From positions 62,001 through 126,000 of the forward strand of contig JASANC010001071.1 of NCBI GenBank assembly GCA_030248135.1: a stretch of 64,000 bases of DNA, read 5' to 3'. Source of the DNA: Theristus sp. LFF4_11. Taxonomy: Eukaryota > Nematoda > Chromadorea > Monhysterida > Xyalidae. The position numbers and the translations under genes are program-made. Within the stretch, counting starts at the first letter, position 1. Every line of letters begins with the position of its first letter. A model generated the notes under the pieces. That model worked only from the letters and a program-made list of their open reading frames with translations, did not search any database and was not told where the DNA came from. Of the stretch, positions 34,139 to 46,481 are shown piece by piece.

Positions 34139-36166
34139 TATTGACGGGCAAATCGATGATCATGTTTTTTGTTTTTAGTTTTTTTTCTGTGACACCCTGT
34201 TGTCATATCAGTGAATGCATGCCGATATTGCTGTGTATTGTGTGCATGTTTTTCAGTCGTGCTCCAGTGTCTTGCTTGTCTTGTGTCGCTTTTTCCTTTT
34301 ACCTAAAGCTTCATTACTAAAGCGCACGCGCACGCGGCATCGGCATGCTCATGCTCATGATCCACTAGCGCACGTGCACACGCTCCGGCCCCAACAAGAA
34401 CTTGTTCAAAACGCAATTGTTCTGACATCTTCCTTCTTCAAAAGGCTTGGCTTAGGTTAGGATTAGGTCAGATTTATGTTTAGCTTTGAATTAGGCTTTA
34501 GGATTAGGTTTTGGTTTTGGCTAGTTTAGGCAACGTCTGCCAACATCAGTGGTTTGTTTTAGTACGACAGGCCAACCGCTTTTTATTCCCGTGAGATGAC
34601 ATATGGAGTGAAACATCGTATTCATTTTACTTAATGGAAATTCTAGTTCAAAATGGGTTGGCAAGCTAAAAATCGGTTTTGGTGCAATTTACAGTGTTAA
34701 CGAGTTAACGTCGCACTTTCATGTTTCAAAAATTTCACGGCCACAATTTCAGCAAAAAATTGTGTGAAACAGATTTGCCGCGTGTCACGTTTTTCAGTGT
34801 TTTATCTGTGGTTTATTCTGCCTGATGTGTGAAGTGGCTCGTTTTTCGTCATTGAAATGGTGCATGTTATGTCGTGAAGTTTGACTTTAGAATCCTGCAT
34901 ACATGTACAGTAAAAAGTCAGCTTTTCGTCTTTTTCATATTGCTTAACGTACAGGGTGTTTCAGAAGTAGTGGGTAGGTGTTTGACGCGTTATTTCTCGA
35001 GTCTTGTTGAACCATATTCAATGAAATTTTAGACACTTGTTTAAAAAAAGTTCAACTTAGATTTGTGCAAAATTTCAGAGAAATTCGTTCACCTGCACAC
35101 GAATGACAGAGCAAAACACAAAAAAATCAAAAATGGGCCAAAAAATACCAGATCACGCGATACCACCGGACAACAAAGAACAACAGTCAACGCAAACATT
35201 CAAAAGAACACTTCAAAATATGACAACATCTGACTACAAGTAAATCGAATGAAAACAAATACAAAACCGTTTATTTCAGTGTTCTTTAATGCGGCTGTCA
35301 GAAACAGCAGAATTGCGTGAAAGCAACAAACACCCTGTAGTGGCAAAGTTGCGGCTGCATCTTATAACGTGCATTGTTTGTGGCAAAGTTGCATACATGC
35401 AGACGCAATTACCAGCAGTTATACCAGTGGCAAAGATGCGGCCTTTTTTTAGTGGCAAAGTTGACACACAATCAAATATGTGTGGCGATAACATCAAACA
35501 ACAACGACAACAGTCAACTCCATCAAATTTGTCAAAGTGTCCACCATGAGCCTCAATGCATCGCTTGCACCTATCCGTGTCGGCCAAAGCCTTCTCCGCC
35601 TTCTCGTGTATGTACGCTGGTTTAGCACGTTCCAAAAGCCGGTAATAGTGTAAAAAAGACAAAAAAGCAAACAAATGGGATAAAAAACATTTCGTATTCA
35701 TGCATGCAACGATTCGGACGTATACCAGCTCATGTTTCACCCGGTGCCAAACAAGAGCACTCACTTTCGTGCTGAAATCAATGTTTTTGTGTGTTTTGTT
35801 CAGTCATCCGTGTGCAGGTAAATGAATTTCTCTGAAATTTTGCACAAATCTAAGTTGAACTTTCTTGAACAACTGTCTAAAATTTCATTGAATATGGTTT
35901 AACACAACTCGAGAAATAACGCGTCAAACACCTACCCACTACTTCTGAAACACCCTGTAGTTCAGCGGCTTTGGTAATTTTGATCAATATAACAGTGAAG
36001 TGTCAACTCAGCACTTTGGATGTTTGATGCGCGCAGATGTGCAGCTGAGACACGGCAACATGAACAACGACAACAGCATGCGCTGTTGATGATATCAACC
36101 GATTCTTTATCATAAACGTTTATGCGAACCAATGAAGCTGAGTACAAAAAACTAAAACTAAAATTG
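34139..36166. other. Spacer between the SOCS-box gene and bestrophin 1
   Basis: Two kb between two minus-strand genes, so it contains the SOCS-box promoter (34.1-34.9 kb) and the bestrophin 1 3' UTR. Half of it is the mariner-like element at 34950-35959. A GGTTAGGATTAGGTTTTGG-like degenerate TTAGG stretch lies at about 34455-34530. No host exon is seen. Confidence 0.55.
34950..35959 (-). mobile_element. Decayed mariner-like element with about 147-bp inverted repeats
   Basis: A TA-flanked 1,010-bp element. Termini are CAGGGTGTTTCAGAAGTAGT and its complement ACTACTTCTGAAACACCCTG, and inverted similarity extends to about 35099 and from about 35811. On the minus strand inside, RCKRCIEAHGGHFDKF resembles the C-terminal end of mariner-family transposases (Cys-Ile-Glu...Gly-Gly-His-Phe). 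The remaining transposase is missing or unreadable, and short direct repeats of GTGGCAAAGTTG fill part of the centre, so it is not autonomous. Confidence 0.8.
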
Positions 36167-39100
36167 TCAGTTTTCGACATCCGAAACAGCAGCAGCAGTC
36201 GTCTGTCTGTTGTTCTGCACAGCCACAGCCACTTGTTGCTCACTGATGCCAGTCGGCTCTTGTTGGTTCGCATCCGCCGTCGTCGTCGGCTCATTGTCCG
36301 AGCTCTGTTCGGCCTCTTCTTCCGCAATGCTCTCGATCGATGTCGGCGTCATTATCGCGTTGTGTCGTGCGTGATCATCACGTGCAAGAGCAGACGAATT
36401 CTGTATGACCAAAAAACATTTCTCTAGCAAAAAAAACGTGTAATCTCTCCGCAGCGCCTGTATATTACTCGTGTAACTTTGTTCATTTTTCCCTGGTCTT
36501 TTCATATCCTCAAATTCAAAAACATGACCGCACCTCTCCGACCTCGTCGAACGTCGGCGTTATCAAAATGGTCGGATTCTGCGGATGTACGGCGCTTTTA
36601 CTGCGTTGCTGCGTCAGCCGGCTGTACTCCTGCAGTTGGCGGATTGCACCACTCGGCAGCGCCAGGGTGCTCTTGCGACGACGGCTCTCACTGGGTCGGA
36701 AAGTTTCACAAGAAGCGTTTTATTGACAGAAGCAGTCCAAAAATATGTTCCCGCAATGTTTGCAAACGCGCAACTTTCGTTTATGAATATTAACTGATTG
36801 ATACAAATCGCTCTTTGCTTTATACTTCGGTCCATGTAGTGTCTCCAGTAGTGCCAATCCAATTCCCAAGTTTTCTTTTCCAAAAAATTGTGCTGCAGAA
36901 ATGTCGAAAGGAAAAAATGCAAGTTTGCACACTCGAGTGGAAGCGGTGCAGTGGTTTGTTGATTCTGTCGACCGAAACGATACATGACTCTGCGCAGTTT
37001 GCTGTTCATTCGCTCCATCCGTGACAGTCTCCGTTGCGACGACGGCGACGTCGCCGTCGAGGGAGAATCGGGCAATTTCTCGTCGCCAATCGCTGTCTTG
37101 CGCGCGATCTTCTCTAGATTCGGATTCTCTTCTATCAACTCGTACGGTAGCAACTCGAGCTCGTTCGTCTGTTGAATGGCGGACGTCGCTTGCAGGTTGG
37201 TGACGCTGCCGCGCGGCGTTGCCGCTTTGTTCTGCGGCTCCCATTCCTGTTCGTCGTCCGGGATTCTGGAGAAATGTGAGCGGGAACAAAAAAAAACTTT
37301 TGGTTCAACTAAATACACATAATAGGCAATTCAGCTTGATTTGATCAAGCCAGGAGTGCACCTCGATGAGAAAGCTTCGTGTTCTCTCGGTCAATTTCGT
37401 CGAGTATCTTTCTTCGAACCGTGAAAAGTACATGTATCACAAAAAAAATCTTAGAAAAATTCCCCTTTTTTAAATTTCAATTCTCGGCAAAAAGATCACA
37501 AATCTTAAATGTAAAACTTTTTTAGGTGTGCGTGTCCAGCCGACAACCAAAGCCGATCATAAGAGAAACGATTATGAACGTACACGACGGATGCGACCGA
37601 TCCCATGTAGCCTCTGTTTCTGCCGTGCACGCTTGCGGTCGTGTGCGGCAGCTGCACCGGCGCCGTGTCGTCCCAGTGCATGTCCCTCGATGGTGTCGGG
37701 TACACGCCGTTCTTCTTGTCCATCAGCAGATACGCGACGCGAACGTTACGATCAACAATCCCTGTCACGGTAAAAAAAAGGTCAGGAAGCTTGGAAAACC
37801 TGACAAAGTACTATTTACTGTATCTGTTGGTGTTCAAGATTTTTGGGTTGGCTCTGCCAATTTCATGCTTGACGGAATAACGAATTTTAAATTGGTCAAG
37901 TGATAAGTCAAGTCAAGGTCAAGTCAATAACGTCAACTCCAGTTCGTGAGATACGGCTGGGTCGTCACTTCGGCAACTTTGAATTGCCGCATCAAGCATG
38001 AAACGACGTCTACAACTTTGCTATCACAAATCAGTTTGCGAACGACGGAAAGCCCGGTCGGGTTTGGGATAACAAACGCAATTATGTTATTTCTGGTTTC
38101 CTTGAAAACACCAGCACTTTCAATGAGAATAAAGGTGCATTCATGAGGCAGAATTTAGTCACCGTGTCGCCATATCACAGCCACGCGTCATTAAATAGTG
38201 TTTCATGAATGCGCCGCTTAATGGTTTCTGTGATGTGATGCGAAAAAGTCTGCCGCATGACATAGTGTCATTCGGCGATATTCTGTATTTTTTTTTGTAT
38301 TTTTCTCCGCGCACGAACATCCCAATTCGAAATCGTCGTCGTCGTCGCCGTACGGACAGAGCAGCGCCTCGGCGACTTTCAGCCAGCCCATGTAGAAGAA
38401 GTACTCGAACAGTGTGAACACTGGAATGTATTGGTCAAGAATGCCCAGCTCTGGTGCACCGGTTGGAATCTTGAACAGCCACTGGCGACTGAGCAGACAC
38501 GCGAGAAAGTTCACGTAAACCGCCAATGTTGCGACCTGCAGGTGATTCAAAAAATACATGCTCCCTACGAACTAAACTGCCAACGTGGCCACCGGCACTG
38601 TGGCACAGAACGCTGGGAAAATGTTATCACTGCGCTGTGAGGCGTTGTCGGCTCTGTTTTTTTTTAACACAACAGTTTCACTTTGTGGAGATCGTTTGTT
38701 TTTGTTGCTGATAATAAAAAGATCACTTATGATTTTCTGCTGTTTTTACGCTGAATGCGAATCTGGTATTTAGTATTTAGCAGAAACGAAACAACTCACC
38801 TGCGTGTAGCACAACGGAACATTCACCCAGTCGTATGAGAACGCCATGCCGCAAGTGCCACGAAACGACATGATCTCCTGAAAACGAGTGAGATGAGATT
38901 GTGACAAAAACAATTATAGAAATTGAAACCAAAATGGAAAATCCAAGAGTGACAAAACTGATGCCAACACACTTGAAAAATTCTACAGAGTAACTGTACT
39001 GACTTCCAAAATGTGACGAAGTTGAACGTCCGTTTCAATGCGCCCTTCACGATAGGCAGCCGTGACGAGATGACTGCACCAAATGGCTGGGTACCACCTG

Positions 39101-41445
39101 TAGAGGACGAAGAACACAAGAAAGAAAACAATGAAGAATAAATAACAAACGGTACCTGAGCAAAAAAACAACGCAAAAAACACCGGAGAACAAGCAAGCA
39201 AACGGTGCTGATGTCATTTTTTACAGGTTGGATGACACTTCTGATTTTATTGTAGATTTTAGATGCAACAATATCAAAACAACGCATTGAAATCAATGTC
39301 AAGTCACCAAATGTCGTGCTCTCCATTGACAATCTCGTCCGTTCGCTCAATTTCCAGCCTCTCTTCCGCCGTCAGAAGACCAGCAGCCATGATGTGGTCT
39401 AACGTCGGGAAACGCTTCTTAACGCCGGTGGAAATATTCTGAAATTTTTTGATTAAAATTTTTTTAAACAATGACACAGAGATAAAGAATCGCAGAATAT
39501 AAAAACGTGAAACTCGAGAAAACTGGTTTTCGTGACGATTGTTGGGCGAAATAATAAAAAAATAACAACAAATAGACAACAACGCTCAATAAAAATACCA
39601 ACCCTCAGCCCCATGATGCTTGTTAAATTCAGCCAACGCGCCAAGGAACGTCGAATCTTTCTGCCCTCTTCGTCATCGCCTTTCAGATAAGTAGCGATCA
39701 GTAATGACACCCTGTACAAATAAGTTTCCGAATTTCGGTACAAACAATTCGGCACTAACTAACAAACTAGTGTGTCAAGGTGACAAAATGAACTGCGAGA
39801 ATCGCGAAAAGCTGATATTTTTTTATTTTTCTTGAACTGTGAAGAGCTACCGTATTACCTCTAATAAACCCCCATGGGGGTTTATTTCTTCAGCGACTTC
39901 TGGGGGTGGGGGTTTATTTTTTTGGGGGGGGGGCTTTATTTTTTTGGGGGGGGGGGTTATTTGGAAACCATTTTTAGGAGTGGGAAAAATGGCAAAAATA
40001 CCTTCCATGGCAGGAAGGAAGTCGCAGAAACTTCTACTCTACATAGAAATTTCCTTTTACAACAGCCTTTTGTAATGAAATTACCATTAACTCATCCATT
40101 TGGGGCCTTTGGTAGCACAATTTCATCATTTTCACTGCAACCAGCCACTGAATTCGCTGGGTATGTGTTTCAGGTTTCAATAATCCCCCATGGGGATTAT
40201 TTTGGGGGGGGGGGGTTATTTGGAAACTTGTCGAGGGGGTGGGGGTTTATTTTTGGGGGGGGGTTTAATTTTGGGGGGGGGGTTTAATAGAGGTAATACG
40301 GTAATCTTGAAAAAAGTACCAAATTGACAAAGATATTGTTTCGTTGATAAAAACATATAAAATTTCGCTAAGCTCGCTAAAAAATTTCAATTTCCATCTG
40401 TTTCCGTTTCCGTTTCCATTTCTGAAATTTTCCTTGGCTGCACTTTTCTATGGTTAGCCTGGTGCTCAGACAGAAATGGTCAGCTACTCATCATTTTAGA
40501 CTTCTAATAAAAACTTCTGAAACGGAAACGGTAAATTTCACAGCGTGATTATTTTGCGTTGACAAAAAAATACCATGATTGTCCAACCAATCATTGACAA
40601 ACGATTAGTTCCTTATTTCAAATGTACGCTTTTTATCCAATTTTGTTGTTAACCAAGTGACCAGTGTTCAGAAATCGTCTCTCTAAGGTGTCCACACCTG
40701 TCAGGCCAAGCGATCGCCAAATACTGATTCCACCATCGACCGACGACCATCGAGACAAAGAAGCCCAACACGAACGTCAACGGCACCAACTGGTTGAACT
40801 GGCGAAAGTAGACGGCGACCGCTTCGAAAGTGCTGCAACATGTGAACTGGCAGAGGCACAACTTCACACAAAGGACGCAATAGCCGACCAAACGTGGCAG
40901 CTTTTTTCAGGGTGCAAGGAACGCGCGAAATTTGAATGAAAGAAAAAAGACGCTCAGAAACCCAATTGTGTGTCAAATTTGACGTGTTTCTTTTTTAAAC
41001 TATTTGATTCGTCGTACTATTCTGATCTGATACACACGATTGGGAGTTATTTTTTTTAATAGTTATCTGGGCATTCTTGAAAAACGACAACTCCTAGTCT
41101 GCCGACTGATCTCGCCTTGATGGAGAATAACAAGGACTGCCTTAATAATTCGGCCATACGGTAGGTACTGCAACTTGTGAACTGTGAGATGCTCAATTTG
41201 AGACATGAAACGTGTCACTACTGTGGAATATAAAGCTGAAGAAAGCAAAAAAAAGTTAAAACGAACGTTTGACTGTGGCCATGCAAGAAGACGCGGTATA
41301 GGAACGCGATGGCGTAATACAGAATCAGATACATGATCATCTCCTTATAGACGAGCTTGTAGATAGAGCCATTCCAGCAAAGTAACAGCTTAGCGAAGCC
41401 AAACAGTTTAGCTTGACTGACTTGCAATGAATACGTGACAGTCAT
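36167..41445 (-). CDS. Bestrophin-family chloride channel (bestrophin 1, intact copy)
   Basis: Calcium-activated anion channel of the bestrophin family; pentameric in the plasma membrane. Eleven exons: 41445-41267, 40832-40698, 39711-39603, 39438-39308, 39097-39004, 38877-38800, 38535-38319, 37761-37584, 37265-36984, 36690-36534, 36400-36167; all phases agree, 597 residues. Diagnostic segments in order: MTVTYSLQVSQAKLFGFAKL and GSIYKLVYKE (N-terminus and TM1), LVPLTFVLGFFVSMVVGRWW (TM2 and neck), RRSLARWLNL, KKRFPTLDHIMAAG, WYPAIWCSHLVTAA, FSYDWVNVPLCYTQ, IPVFTLFEYFFYMGWLKVAE, the acidic calcium clasp YGDDDDDFELGW (about residues 303-315) and IVDRNVRVAYLLMD. The C-terminal tail (EEW-type EQEWEP, NPNLEK, RQLQEYSRL, IESIAEEEAEQ) is low-complexity but shares motifs with the neighbouring copy. 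The first exon uses a GTTCGT donor. Confidence 0.95.
39848..40303. mobile_element. TACCGT-ended MITE with long G-tracts
   Basis: A 456-bp TA-bounded inverted repeat: TACCGTATTACCTCTAATAA at the left, TTTAATAGAGGTAATACGGTA at the right. Arms continue as repeated GGGTTTATTTTTTTGGGGGG blocks, all G-rich on the plus strand at the right and centre. It lies in the second intron of bestrophin 1. Terminal TACCGTA resembles the elements at 42967 and 55485, though the interiors differ. Confidence 0.75.
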
Positions 41446-41908
41446 CGTTTCTATATTCCAGCGAGATTTTTGCCGAAAAGTGAATATGTGTTCAACAGAC
41501 GTCAAACATTTTTTTATATTTTACCGATTACCGGCTGAAATTGACGGTAATATGCTATGGCAGTAGTAACGGTGCTTCAGCTCAGCAGTGTAGGACAGTT
41601 AGTTTCTTTCGCTTTTTCAAAATTTCTTCTCTGTATAAATTCAAAAATAAAATCTCTCATGTATCAAGTCAGAATCGACACACATAAATATGTTGCTTTG
41701 ACCGCATGTGCACCACTACTGATCGTTATCACACTTTTTTCAAACAGGCAGTTTCTGCGCCAAGCTGTTTTGTTGTTCATACAAAATTTTAAATCGACAC
41801 GAATCTATAATTTATGTTGGTCCGGCCGGGGATGACAAGCACAGTGTCACTGTTTGCGTCGATTACACGCATGTGTACAACTGTCTTCATCACTTGTCAC
41901 GATCACAT

Positions 41909-42160
41909 TACATGGCGGCCAAAAGTGTTGCAACGCTCTGCGCGTGTGTGTTTTTCTGCTGTGTATTGCGAGTGTGTTGCATCAGCCGTACAACGCTATT
42001 ATTAGAATTTAGGGGCAACGTTGGCTCGAAAAGTGTCCCGTGAACCCAACGGTGCCCATAAGTTATTATAATACTGTAGTGTTTGTACGGCTGATGCAAC
42101 ACGCGCGCACTACACAGCACACACGCGCTCAGCGTTCCAACACTTTTGGCCGCCACTGTA
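41909..42160. mobile_element. Tc1-like MITE upstream of bestrophin 1
   Basis: 252 bp, TA-flanked. The terminus reads CATGGCGGCCAAAAGTGTTG on the left and CAGTGGCGGCCAAAAGTGTT on the right when reversed. Sub-terminal inverted similarity continues through TTGCATCAGCCGTAC / GTACGGCTGATGCAAC. CAGTGGCGGCC with TA target sites is typical of Tc1-type ends. It lies about 460 bp upstream of the bestrophin 1 ATG. Confidence 0.8.
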
Positions 42161-42966
42161 TGTCTACAATGTATCTATTTTCATACATGTATGTCACCGT
42201 GTGAAAAACGTGTAAAAACGCGGAAAAACGCTTGTCGCGAGGGTACAATAAAGTGTGAAAGTTGTGCTGAAAGAAAGTGTGGAAGCATAAAATGTGTCAA
42301 TAAAATGTTGTGAGACAGTGAGACAACTAGACCTCCGGCGATGGGAAGAAGAAAAAACTGCGAAGAAAAAAACCTGAAATCAATGACTGAGATTTTACCT
42401 GCACCGGTGCATCCGTCTCTCTGTGTGCAAAAAACAAAACTCAAATTTTCAGAAAAAAACTGACTTGGGCAACATTAAAAAATTAACACATAGACATAAA
42501 ACTGCACTGCATGTGAACTCGCTGCTTAGTTGTATTCACTTATAATATTTTACCGTCGTTACTTTTCATCTGCAATAAGTCACATAAAGTTAAAAGTTCT
42601 GTTACTTTAACTTTTTTGCTTGTTACTTTTTTATAGCAATGTTTGGTTGGATCTTGTCTGAGAGTCATCGCTGCTTCCTTTTTCCGTTATTTCCTATTTG
42701 CAGTCGATTTTGTTCATCAAAATGGCAACCGAAAGGTAGCTGATTTCAGTCTTTATTAAAATAATTGCGAAATGCAAAAGTAAAAATTGATCTTCTGCAA
42801 AACAGAATATAATAAAAGTTTAGAAAAGCAAGCATATGTTGCTGTCACATACTCGAAAACATCCACAGTACCGGTAGAAAAAAATTCTTCAACGTACAAA
42901 ACAAGAAAACAACAAATTTTAAAATAGTTGATGTTGAACAGTTGAATGGGTGTCATTAAATAAGAA

Positions 42967-43232
42967 TACCGTAAAGTCTTGCATATAAGGTTCCTCCCAC
43001 TTATAAGACCCCCACCCAAAAGTGGGCGGAGTGTCACACGGCGGGAAACCAAAAAATTCAAAATTTTGACTTGGTCAAAATCCTACCCCGTTTATAAGGC
43101 CCGGAATTCCTAATGTTCGGTTTATAAGACCTCCTCCCACTTATAAGGTTGTCACACGAAATTCCACTTTTTTCAGAAATTTTTGATTTTCAAATTTATA
43201 TAAGGAGACCTTATATGCAAGACTTTACGGTA
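42967..43232. mobile_element. TACCGTAAAG MITE, copy 1
   Basis: 266 bp with ends TACCGTAAAGTCTTGCATAT and ATATGCAAGACTTTACGGTA. The interior has ACTTATAAGACC and GTTTATAAGGCC words in both orientations. A nearly identical copy lies at 55485-55751, so transposition or conversion was recent. Confidence 0.88.
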
Positions 43233-43315
43233 ATTTTCAAAAGATCCTTATTCACTATTCCCATATGATACTGTAACATCAAAAACAAGTGGAACAAAAG
43301 TATGATCTATTTTTT

Positions 43316-43525
43316 TCAAACGTGTCCCACTGAAATGACGTCATGTGCCGCAAAACACGCGCTTGTCGTTTACAGCAAACCAGACTTTCCATTTAGCCGA
43401 TTTCTTCCCGTAAACAAATGGTGTATGTCGAATCAGTCACACCAAACTGAAATTTTAGTGCCTGTACTTTGACAAACGGGCGTTTTCAAAGCAAATGACG
43501 TCATTTTAGTCCGGACACGTTTGAA
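43316..43525 (+). mobile_element. TGACGTCA MITE, copy 1
   Basis: 210 bp from TTCAAACGTGTCCCACTGAA to GTCCGGACACGTTTGAA. Terminal inverted repeats of about 25-30 bp each contain a perfect TGACGTCA palindrome (43336-43343 and 43496-43503). It ends 50 bp beyond the bestrophin 2 stop codon, so it probably falls in that gene's 3' UTR. Confidence 0.88.
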
Positions 43526-44023
43526 TAAGTCCACAATAGTTGTTAAAAAGCACGATACATCCCCGTGTGTTCACCCTAGAATTTCAGACGGTCACCATGT
43601 TCATTGTCTTTACCGGTTGCCGAGGCAGCGTCATCCGTTTTTCGTTGCTTGTCCGTCTTTTCCCCCCGTTTCTGCTCCGACACCACCTCGACATGCACTT
43701 CGTCGCCAGTGCTGGTTTTCTGCTGCTGTTCCGCGCTGTTGCCTGACGTTTCACTCTCGCGTTCCTCAGCGATCGTGCCGATGCCGATGTTCTTGTCGCT
43801 ACGATTCAGCGTCGCCGCACTGCCACCGTCGGCGCTGTGACTCAGGCCAAACTGAAATTCAGGCCGCTTGTATTTTCGGTATTGTACTTCTAAATTCTAC
43901 ATGTGTTTAATGATTTTGATTGATACGCTAAATGTAAAAAGAGAATATTTGGGTGGTTTTACAACAGTTTCTATCCATACATATAGATACAATGTAGACG
44001 CAGATGGGCAACTCACATCGACA

Positions 44024-44269
44024 TACAGTCGAACTCTACATTACAGGCAATTAGTTGATTTTTTTTGGTTGGTGAAGATCACGTTATGCACGATTTTTGT
44101 ACAGACTCCATCCCAACAGCAGCAATGCCCTGCGCAGAAAGCATGCATCACGTGATCACCAAGCGATCAACAAGCATCACGTGATCACCAAGCGATCAAC
44201 AAGCATCACGTGATCACCAAGCGATCAACAAGCATCACGTGATTGCCTATAATTTAGTGCGCAACTGTA
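44024..44269. mobile_element. TA-flanked MITE containing four 29-bp TCACGTGA repeats
   Basis: Ends TACAGTCGAACTCTACATTA and (reversed) TACAGTTGCGCACTAAATTA are imperfect inverted repeats of the same family as the hairpin at 23503-23560. Inside, a 29-bp unit (GCATCACGTGATCACCAAGC plus GATCAACAA) is repeated so that the palindrome TCACGTGA falls at 44148, 44177, 44206 and 44235. It is in an intron of bestrophin 2. Confidence 0.75.
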
Positions 44270-44376
44270 ATTAACGCACTATAAAACGACGTGCAAAGAG
44301 CGGACAAACTTGTAGAATCTAACTCGCAATTCCAAAACAGCTGTAAAACAGAATAATAATTGAACTAAGAGATAAA

Positions 44377-44573
44377 CTTGGCCTAGCGATAGCGCGCTAG
44401 ACTATTGTCGATGCGTTCGGGGGATCGAGCCCCGCCGAGGTGGGGTGTATAGTATAGGCATTTAATACCGTAACAGAGAAAACTAGATGCGCACCCCACT
44501 CGACGGCGTTTTGTACGATTTTCTGGGTTAACCCTGGCTATAAACATCGCCTAAAATCCCCAACAACAACAGC
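44377..44573 (+). repeat. tRNA-derived SINE, copy 3
   Basis: Full-length copy: tRNA-like head TTGGCCTAGCGATAGCGCGC, box B GTTCGGGGGATCGAGCCCC, the family body, and a CAACAACAACA tail. It is antisense to bestrophin 2, and the tail ends about five bases from the donor of the 44767-44578 exon. Confidence 0.82.
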
Positions 44574-46481
44574 GAACCTTGTGTCCCCCAACGTCGTTCG
44601 CCACTTTCGTGGACGCGTGATGATCGCCTGCTCTATTGACAGCCGGATAGACGACACTTTTGCTGCGTTGCTTCGCCAGCCGACTGTATTCCTGCAGCTG
44701 GCGAACGGCCTGCGTCGGCAACGCCACGACGCTCCTGTGACGGCGCATGTCGGTGTCGTTGGAGACTCTGCGCACGCAAAATGCTGCCATTCTTGGGTAA
44801 ATGTGCTCATGTTGCCGTTGCCATTTGGCGTTGTTGTATCTTTGGGGGGGGGGGCAGCCATTGCCGAAACGAAAAACCTTTCATGGCGCAGAGCATTTTG
44901 AAAACGAGACTTTTTTAACGTTATTTAAGAAAATTTTTTGAGGAATTTTTATGGTCCAATTTGGTGTACGGACTACGGAGTTTTGTTTATTAGATGTGTT
45001 GAACGATTTTTTGTGATACACCGTAAAAGCCGCGCGGCAGAACAGAAAGAAAACAAATGAATCCACTGTGTTCGAACACGCTCGAAAAAAACAGAATATA
45101 CGAGTGTTTGCTTGTTGTAAAAGCAGTTCGATTGCGCAATTGTAGCCGCTCTCCACGAAACTGAATGAATACACAATTACAACGAGAAATTATAAAACGC
45201 AGAAAAAGCACGGTTGTTGAAAAAAAACCTAAAAAACATTCACTGAACTAACTCGAAATTATAAACCGCAGACAAAGTACACTAAAATCTAAAAAAAACA
45301 TTCATAGTAGAACTGACTCGGTCGCTTCATCGCGCCGCGGCGTGCCGAGCGCCCCCTCGCTGACGGTCGTCAACGGATGCTCGCGGCTGAGGTAGCGCGA
45401 CGGAAACAGAAAGCGCCGTACGCGGCTGTTCATTCGTTCGAGCAGTTTCAGGCGACCGACGGACACGTCGGAGGTGGAGCTGGCGACGTCAGGCACACTG
45501 GTCTTATGGCCTAACCGCTCCAGATTCGGATTCTCCTCCAGCAGCTCCTCCGGAATCACCTCCAGTGTCGCCTGTGTGCCGTGCGCCTTCAGGCCGGCTA
45601 CTAAGTCGGTCAGATTCTGCGTACTGCCGACCGGCGTCGCGCCCGGCTCCCACTCCATCTGTTTGTCGGGAATGCTGCGAGGAATTTTTGATTTTTAATG
45701 TTTTTTTTTAATTTTTAATTTTCAACACATTAAAATGTAATATAGCTTTCAATTAAAAAAGAGGAAACACTTTCTCTCATATTTTGTTTTTGTTCGTGTG
45801 ATTCCTCGCTTTTAAAACAACAAAGGGGTTTCGTTATTGCCGGGAAGTTGTCGAATTTGAAATTTCGAACAATAACACAAAGATGAAACTTGTTGAATGC
45901 CCGAAAACCATTGTGATCTACATAGGCCAATACCGACCGACGATTTGAAGTACTTTTGCGAAGCACTACCAAGAGCATAAACGACAGCCGACTCACACAA
46001 CGTCCACAGCGGAGCCAATGAACGGAGTGTTGCGTCCGTCTGCGCTGGCGATCGTATGCGGCACGACCGGTTGCGTCTCGTCCCAGTGCATGTCCTTCGT
46101 CACGGCTGGGTGTTTTCCTTTCAACTTGTCCGCAATCAAATAGGCCACACGAACGTTGCGCTCAACGATCCCTGCAAGTGGAAACGAAATCGACTCGACA
46201 ACATAGGCGCGCCCCCATCCCGCGCACGCATTTTTGGCTTGGTCACTTGGTCCCGGCTAGAATCGTTTCGTTTGTAACGTACAATTCTTGTTGAAGTATA
46301 AAATTCAATTATTAAACATTTGAACGTATTCTTGCTGGCAAGTAGTGAACGTTTGAAATGTTCACTGCGTTGGACACACCCAATTTTGTTCAAGAAGATT
46401 GTCATTAAATTTTGAAAGCTGTCACAAGTCAGCGTAAAACCGATTCATGCACGACGCGACGCATACGGTATATGTACAATG

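Larger units (their letters stand above)
41446..43575. other. Spacer between the two bestrophin genes
   Basis: 2.1 kb holding the promoter of bestrophin 1 (on its right side) and the end of bestrophin 2. It contains three MITEs (41909-42160, 42967-43232, 43316-43525). The remaining sequence is AT-rich and shows no exon. Confidence 0.6.

Noticed and set aside
44140..44245. CRISPR-like array of palindromic repeats
   Set aside because: Spacers are identical to each other, the genome is eukaryotic and the units lie inside a TIR-bounded MITE.
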